In this document: one piece after another, positions 4,849-8,566 of the stretch | How the letters are laid out: each line of letters opens with the position of its first letter | Numbering within the stretch: position 1 is the first letter of the stretch | Origin: Pseudomonadota bacterium | GTDB taxonomy: Bacteria; Desulfobacterota; Syntrophobacteria; Syntrophobacterales; Syntrophobacteraceae | Direction: 5' to 3' | NCBI GenBank assembly: GCA_023416335.1 | Contig: JAEZHY010000251.1 | Location: 1 to 8,566 of the forward strand | Length of the DNA stretch: 8,566 nucleotides | Program-made: the position numbers and the translations under genes | The notes under the pieces: model-generated | Told to the model about the DNA's origin: nothing | Seen by the model: the letters and a program-made list of their open reading frames with translations, nothing else | The model's database searches: none

Positions 4849-7590
4849 TCATCCCTTCAACTCCGGACAAAACCGTTTAAATATCCTTCTCACGTCTCTT
4901 CGCAGCCGCAGGACATCCTGCCAGGTTTCGATCCCGTTTGCATCCGATCGGGGAGGCCAAAGCCCGAGGACCGTCATGGCATCGAATCGGCCCCGGTCGA
5001 GCTTGGACGAAGTGGAATTCGCATGCAGCCTCACCCTGTGGTCGAGTGCCCTGAGGGCCCTGAATGCGGAATCTACTTCGGCAGCATCGTCCTCCATTTC
5101 CGGAATGCTTTTCACGAACTCCCGAACGGCTTTCCTCACCGAGCGGATCCTGGGAGTCTCATCCAGGTGCCCGCGAAGGAGCAAATTCCCCTGGACGAGG
5201 AATTCGATATCGGCAAGGCCGCCCATTCCCAGCTTCAGATCGATTTCGACGTCGTTTTCCGCCGCTCGCTCCTTCTCCATGCGGTCCCGCAGATGGCATA
5301 TTCGCGGCCAGACAACCTCGGATCCCCGTGCCGCATAGCAGATTTCCTGCGCACGGTCGTCAATCCAGCGCGCAAGTGCGGGGTCTCCCGCGACACACCT
5401 CATGCGAAGCAGTGCCTGGACTTCCCAGATGTCCGCCTGGCCCTGATAGTATTCCAGCCACGATTTCATCGTCACAGCCAGGGGGCCGTAATTTCCGGTG
5501 GGCCTCAGCCGGGCGTCCACGGGATACCCGGGTCCTTCCTGCAGCGGGATCTTCAGCATGTTCATAAATCGCTGGATTAGCCGGATCACGTTGCCCGGGA
5601 TCTGATTCTCCGGTTCTCCTTCCCTTGGCGCGTAAACAAATACAAGATCGAGGTCGGACAGGTAGCTCATTTCCCCGCTGCCGAGCTTACCCATTCCGAG
5701 CACCGCGAGAGGCAGGTCGGCCGGCATTTCCAGGTTCTGCCTGACGGCTTCGAGGGTTTCACGGATTACGAATTCGGCCAGTTCCGTATGTTCTTCTTCG
5801 AGGGTAGCGAAATCAATGGTTCCTTCAAGATCGGCGATTACGAGTTGAAGAATACGCTCGTTTTTGAGCCTCCTGACCCATTCGAGTTTCTCGCCGTAGT
5901 CCCCCACTCTTTCCAGGATTTTCCGGTTTGCAGACTTCCACTCAGAGGCAGCCGCGAAATTGTCCGACCCGACGGCAAGGCCCTCAACCAGCCCCGGATT
6001 ATGGGTCAGTAAACCCGTAAAAAGCTCACTTGCGGCAATCCCCCGGCAAAACGGTCCGAGCCACGGCTTGACTGTCTCGAACAACTTCATCAGCCCGCGC
6101 CTGCGCGCTACCCGGCCAAAGTATGTATCGACCCGGAGAAGGATCTTCTCCTGAATCTCCCGGTCGTTCGCGTCGGCGTACCTGTCGAGTCCGCCCAGGA
6201 TCTCTTTCGCCACTGAAGGAGAATACGGTTTCAGGGTCTCCCGAAGTCTCGAAAGAGAAGCCTCCGGAAACAGGCTCAACCTGCCGCCGCCTCCGCTCCC
6301 GGCATCCGCGCCTTCCGGCTCGGAATCTTCGTCTTCAGCGGGGCTTTCCTGAAAAAGATTCGTAAAACTGGAGTGGACACGGGCGCAATGCTCCTCCAGC
6401 GCCCGAAGGAATGCGTCTTCATCTCCCGGGTAGCCCATTGCGAAAGCCAGGCGCTTTCGCCCGTCTTCAGACTGAGGAAGTCTCTGGGTCTGGCGGTTCT
6501 GGTCGAGTTGGATATAGTGCTCGACTTTGCGCAGAAAAACATACGATTCCGTCAGCTCTGAGGCGACGGCTTGCGGGAGCAGTCCGAGACACGCGAGCTT
6601 TTCGAGGCATTTCATCGTGTTCGGCTCATCGAGTTCCGGATGCCTGCCGCCATAGATAAGTTGCATCGACTGGGCCAGGAATTCTATTTCGCGTATACCG
6701 CCGATCCCGAGTTTCACGTCGAACTGGGGTGTTCCGGGACGAAACCGAATCGCTTCGGTCAGGATGCGATTCCGCATTTCCCTTAGTTCTCCGAGTGCCT
6801 GAAAGTCGAGAAACCTGCGGAAAACAAAAGGCCGGACTTCGTGAATGAAGGCGCTTCCTGAGGAGCGGTCTCCCGCAACAGGGCGGCATTTCAGAAGCAT
6901 CTGGCGCTCCCATGCCACTCCGCGATGCAGATAATGATCGACGGCGGCGCTCATCGACGGAACGAGCAGCCCGTCTTTACCCTGGGGCCGCAGGCGAAAA
7001 TCGACCTGGAAGACACGATCCCCCTCGAACCGGTCGGACAGGAGCCTCGAGAGCCAGTGGGCAAGGCGGCTCAGCAGGATAATGAGACCTTCCGTTTCTT
7101 CCTCTTCATGATCGGAGTAGAAAAAAATGAGGTCCACATCGGAGACGTAATTCAGTTCATGGCCGCCCAGTTTACCGAGTCCGAGGACAGACAGCGGAAA
7201 TTTATCTTTAATCCGCTGCCACGTTTCGAGTTCATCGCCGAACGCCCACCACTCCGGGTGGGAGGAAAGCACAGCGAGGCCGATTTGAAGACTCACGGAA
7301 GCCAGATCGCTCAACTGCCCGGTTGTTTCTGCCAGATCGGCATGGTTCAGAAGGTCCCTGGCCCCGATCCTCAGGAAATGGCGCTGTTTGAAACGCCGGA
7401 AGGTTCTTAACAGGTCGTTGAAAGATGACGTTCCCCGGGTCTGTGCCTGGAGATCGGAATAAAGTCCCGTCAGCGGGTATTTGCGGGCGAGATTGCGTTC
7501 GGCCCACAGCCATTCGCCGTAATCGGGGTTATTTCGGAGGAGAATGTCGAGATATTGAGAACTAAGACGAATATGTTCGATTTCGGTCAT
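4849..7590 (-). CDS. glnE: bifunctional glutamine synthetase adenylyltransferase / adenylyl-removing enzyme
   Basis: GlnE attaches AMP to, and removes it from, a tyrosine of glutamine synthetase, switching the enzyme off and on according to PII state and glutamine. The 913-residue protein is full length (E. coli 946) and carries both duplicated nucleotidyltransferase halves. The N-terminal (adenylyl-removing) half has GLGKLGGHELNYVSDVDL (137-154; Asp151, Asp153), VDFRLRPQG (196-204) and KLGIGGIREIEF (293-304). The C-terminal (adenylylating) half has GMGKLGSGEMSYLSDLDL (632-649; Asp646, Asp648), VDARLRPTG (691-699) and KLGMGGLADIEF (786-797). A low-complexity acidic and glycine-rich linker at about 415-436 separates the N-terminal half from the central region. 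The ATG is the first usable start in the frame: at least 23 upstream in-frame codons contain no ATG, GTG or TTG. It has only a weak ribosome site. The gene is divergent from kdsB and convergent with the plus-strand unit. It implies the cell regulates a GSI-type glutamine synthetase by adenylylation. Confidence 0.97.
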   Translation of the reverse strand: MTEIEHIRLSSQYLDILLRNNPDYGEWLWAERNLARKYPLTGLYSDLQAQTRGTSSFNDLLRTFRRFKQRHFLRIGARDLLNHADLAETTGQLSDLASVSLQIGLAVLSSHPEWWAFGDELETWQRIKDKFPLSVLGLGKLGGHELNYVSDVDLIFFYSDHEEEETEGLIILLSRLAHWLSRLLSDRFEGDRVFQVDFRLRPQGKDGLLVPSMSAAVDHYLHRGVAWERQMLLKCRPVAGDRSSGSAFIHEVRPFVFRRFLDFQALGELREMRNRILTEAIRFRPGTPQFDVKLGIGGIREIEFLAQSMQLIYGGRHPELDEPNTMKCLEKLACLGLLPQAVASELTESYVFLRKVEHYIQLDQNRQTQRLPQSEDGRKRLAFAMGYPGDEDAFLRALEEHCARVHSSFTNLFQESPAEDEDSEPEGADAGSGGGGRLSLFPEASLSRLRETLKPYSPSVAKEILGGLDRYADANDREIQEKILLRVDTYFGRVARRRGLMKLFETVKPWLGPFCRGIAASELFTGLLTHNPGLVEGLAVGSDNFAAASEWKSANRKILERVGDYGEKLEWVRRLKNERILQLVIADLEGTIDFATLEEEHTELAEFVIRETLEAVRQNLEMPADLPLAVLGMGKLGSGEMSYLSDLDLVFVYAPREGEPENQIPGNVIRLIQRFMNMLKIPLQEGPGYPVDARLRPTGNYGPLAVTMKSWLEYYQGQADIWEVQALLRMRCVAGDPALARWIDDRAQEICYAARGSEVVWPRICHLRDRMEKERAAENDVEIDLKLGMGGLADIEFLVQGNLLLRGHLDETPRIRSVRKAVREFVKSIPEMEDDAAEVDSAFRALRALDHRVRLHANSTSSKLDRGRFDAMTVLGLWPPRSDANGIETWQDVLRLRRDVRRIFKRFCPELKG

Positions 7591-7779
7591 GAATGTTTGC
7601 TCTTTTGCTTCCCCGGATTCAAAGTCTCTATTGCATACGCTTGGGAGTTTATCATAGTATGACTCGCGCCAAAAAGGCCCCTTACTCCAAACAAGAGCTT
7701 TTGAAAAGAGGATTTTCCGGATCGCGCCCGCAACGACGGTTTGGCGGGGTGGTCTTAATTTTTTTCCGAGTGGCGGTTT
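7591..7779. promoter_or_regulatory. divergent control region between glnE and kdsB
   Basis: These 189 bases must hold the promoters of both divergent genes if each is transcribed on its own. A plausible plus-strand promoter lies at 7631-7660. No convincing minus-strand promoter or sigma-54 (GG-N10-GC) site was seen for glnE. Close to kdsB there is a five-base-pair stem cccgc/gcggg (7727-7731, 7744-7748) and a run of seven T (7759-7765), but ten bases separate them, so this is not a standard terminator. Confidence 0.5.
7631..7660 (+). promoter_or_regulatory. candidate sigma-70 promoter for kdsB
   Basis: TTGCAT (7631-7636) and TAGTAT (7655-7660) are separated by 18 bases, each matching the consensus at four or five positions. 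Transcription would start near 7667, leaving an untranslated leader of about 110 bases before the kdsB ATG. The match is by eye only. Confidence 0.35.
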
Positions 7780-8523
7780 ATGAAAATTTATGGAATAATT
7801 CCGGCTCGTTATGCATCAACCCGGCTTCCCGGAAAACCGCTTGCGATGATATGCGGCAAGCCGATGATCCAGCGTGTTTATGAGCGCGCAGCCAGGTGCG
7901 GCCGGCTCGACCGGGTGGTCGTGGCAACTGATGATGCGAGGATATTAACGGCCGTCCAGGCCTTCGGCGGCGAGTGCATCCCGACCCGTGGGGATCATCA
8001 GAGCGGTACGGACAGGCTCGCCGAATCGGCAGCGATTCTCGGTCTGGCCCCCGAGGACATTATCGTGAACATCCAGGGCGACGAACCCCTTCTTCAAAGT
8101 GAAATGATCGGGATACTGATAGATGCCGCTCTTTCCGCACCCCGTTGCGATATGGCCACTCTCGCATTCTCCAGTTCCAGCAGGGAAGATTTTCAAAGTC
8201 CCAACGTCGCCAAGGTGGTCGTAGACGGATCCGGAAAGGCGCTTTACTTTTCCCGGTCTCCGATCCCCTTTTCGCGCGATGCAACCGAGAGCGTTTCGTT
8301 TCTGAAGCATCTCGGCTTTTATGCCTATTCCCGGCGGTTCCTTTCCGAGTTTACCGGGCTTCCTCCCGGCAGGCTCGAATCGACCGAGAAACTCGAGCAA
8401 CTCAGAGCACTCGAAAACGGGCATACAATCCGGGTGGCAATTTCTCCGTTCGATTCCGAATCCGTGGATACGCCCGAAGATCTGGAAAAAGTCACGGCTC
8501 TCGTCAGCAGGCTGGAAGAATAG
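7780..8523 (+). CDS. kdsB: 3-deoxy-manno-octulosonate cytidylyltransferase (CMP-Kdo synthetase)
   Basis: KdsB joins Kdo to CTP to give CMP-Kdo, the activated sugar used by Kdo transferases on lipid A in LPS inner-core synthesis. It is a cytoplasmic, magnesium-dependent enzyme. The 247-residue length equals that of typical members (E. coli 248). Motifs in order are IPARYASTRLPGKPL (7-21, the CTP-binding loop), VATDD (48-52), HQSGTDRLAE (73-82), NIQGDEPL (97-104; Asp101 for metal), KHLGFYAY (176-183), LESTEKLEQLRALENG (199-214) and VDTPEDLE (229-236; Asp230 for metal). All key positions are intact. The ribosome site is weak (GAGTGG at 7768-7773, six bases before the ATG) and sits behind a seven-T tract that could help ribosome binding. 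The gene is divergent from glnE. In many bacteria pyrG or kdsA follows, but the window ends 43 bases later. Confidence 0.97.
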   Translation: MKIYGIIPARYASTRLPGKPLAMICGKPMIQRVYERAARCGRLDRVVVATDDARILTAVQAFGGECIPTRGDHQSGTDRLAESAAILGLAPEDIIVNIQGDEPLLQSEMIGILIDAALSAPRCDMATLAFSSSSREDFQSPNVAKVVVDGSGKALYFSRSPIPFSRDATESVSFLKHLGFYAYSRRFLSEFTGLPPGRLESTEKLEQLRALENGHTIRVAISPFDSESVDTPEDLEKVTALVSRLEE

Positions 8524-8566
8524 AATCACCGGGCATAATTAGCTTTGCTATGTACCTGGTAATCGT
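8524..8566. other. short tail after kdsB, nothing assignable
   Basis: The 43 bases after the kdsB stop show no terminator-like hairpin and no clear ribosome site. An ATG at 8550 opens a frame reading Met-Tyr-Leu-Val-Ile to the edge, but it lacks an upstream Shine-Dalgarno and is too short to judge. Confidence 0.4.

Noticed and set aside
5023..7410. Several long plus-strand open frames (for example 5023-5580 and 6925-7410)
   Set aside because: They lie opposite the clearly coding glnE frame, and high-GC codon use explains the absence of stops.
7593..7883. A possible small gene before kdsB, including an ATG at 7659 with GGGAG upstream
   Set aside because: It overlaps the first 100 bases of kdsB in another frame, its product looks like no known protein, and the likely kdsB promoter overlaps its start codon.
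8550..8566. Start of a further gene at the right edge
   Set aside because: Only five codons are visible and there is no ribosome site, so no call is possible.

Overview
The window looks like a stretch of ordinary chromosome from a Gram-negative bacterium. A CMP-Kdo synthetase (for LPS), an inner-membrane RND pump and a periplasmic-type nucleotidase all imply an outer membrane. The fairly GC-rich coding sequence, the mix of genes and the GTAG-type palindromic repeats would fit a deltaproteobacterium such as a Syntrophobacter relative. That placement is inference and cannot be proved from the sequence alone.

Layout. (1) Positions 1-2383, plus strand, is the end of one operon. It holds the C-terminal third of an MdtB/MdtC-type RND transporter, then a class I methyltransferase of the METTL21/ETFB-lysine-methyltransferase type 15 bases later, then an alpha/beta hydrolase whose start overlaps or abuts the methyltransferase stop. 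A heptamer tandem repeat straddles the hydrolase stop codon. (2) Positions 2541-4335, plus strand, is a second unit. It encodes a secreted UshA-like 5'-nucleotidase with both family domains, then a 67-residue protein with a beta-grasp-like pattern. A TATAAT box lies 62 bases before the nucleotidase. (3) Positions 4336-4848 is a 513-base non-coding gap between convergent genes. It contains two inverted REP units with GTAG feet (a BIME-like element) and a third hairpin ending in a T-run. (4) Positions 4849-7590, minus strand, is a complete glnE, the bifunctional adenylyltransferase/adenylyl-removing enzyme that controls glutamine synthetase. (5) Positions 7780-8523, plus strand, is a complete kdsB, divergent from glnE across a 189-base control region. 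The last 43 bases hold no supportable gene.

The operons do not form one pathway. Their functions are efflux plus two accessory enzymes, periplasmic nucleotide salvage, nitrogen control and LPS core synthesis. No defence system, mobile element, CRISPR array or clearly new multi-gene system is visible. The most interesting items are the REP/BIME cluster at 4524-4764, the small beta-grasp-like gene attached to the nucleotidase, and the pump-linked methyltransferase/hydrolase pair.
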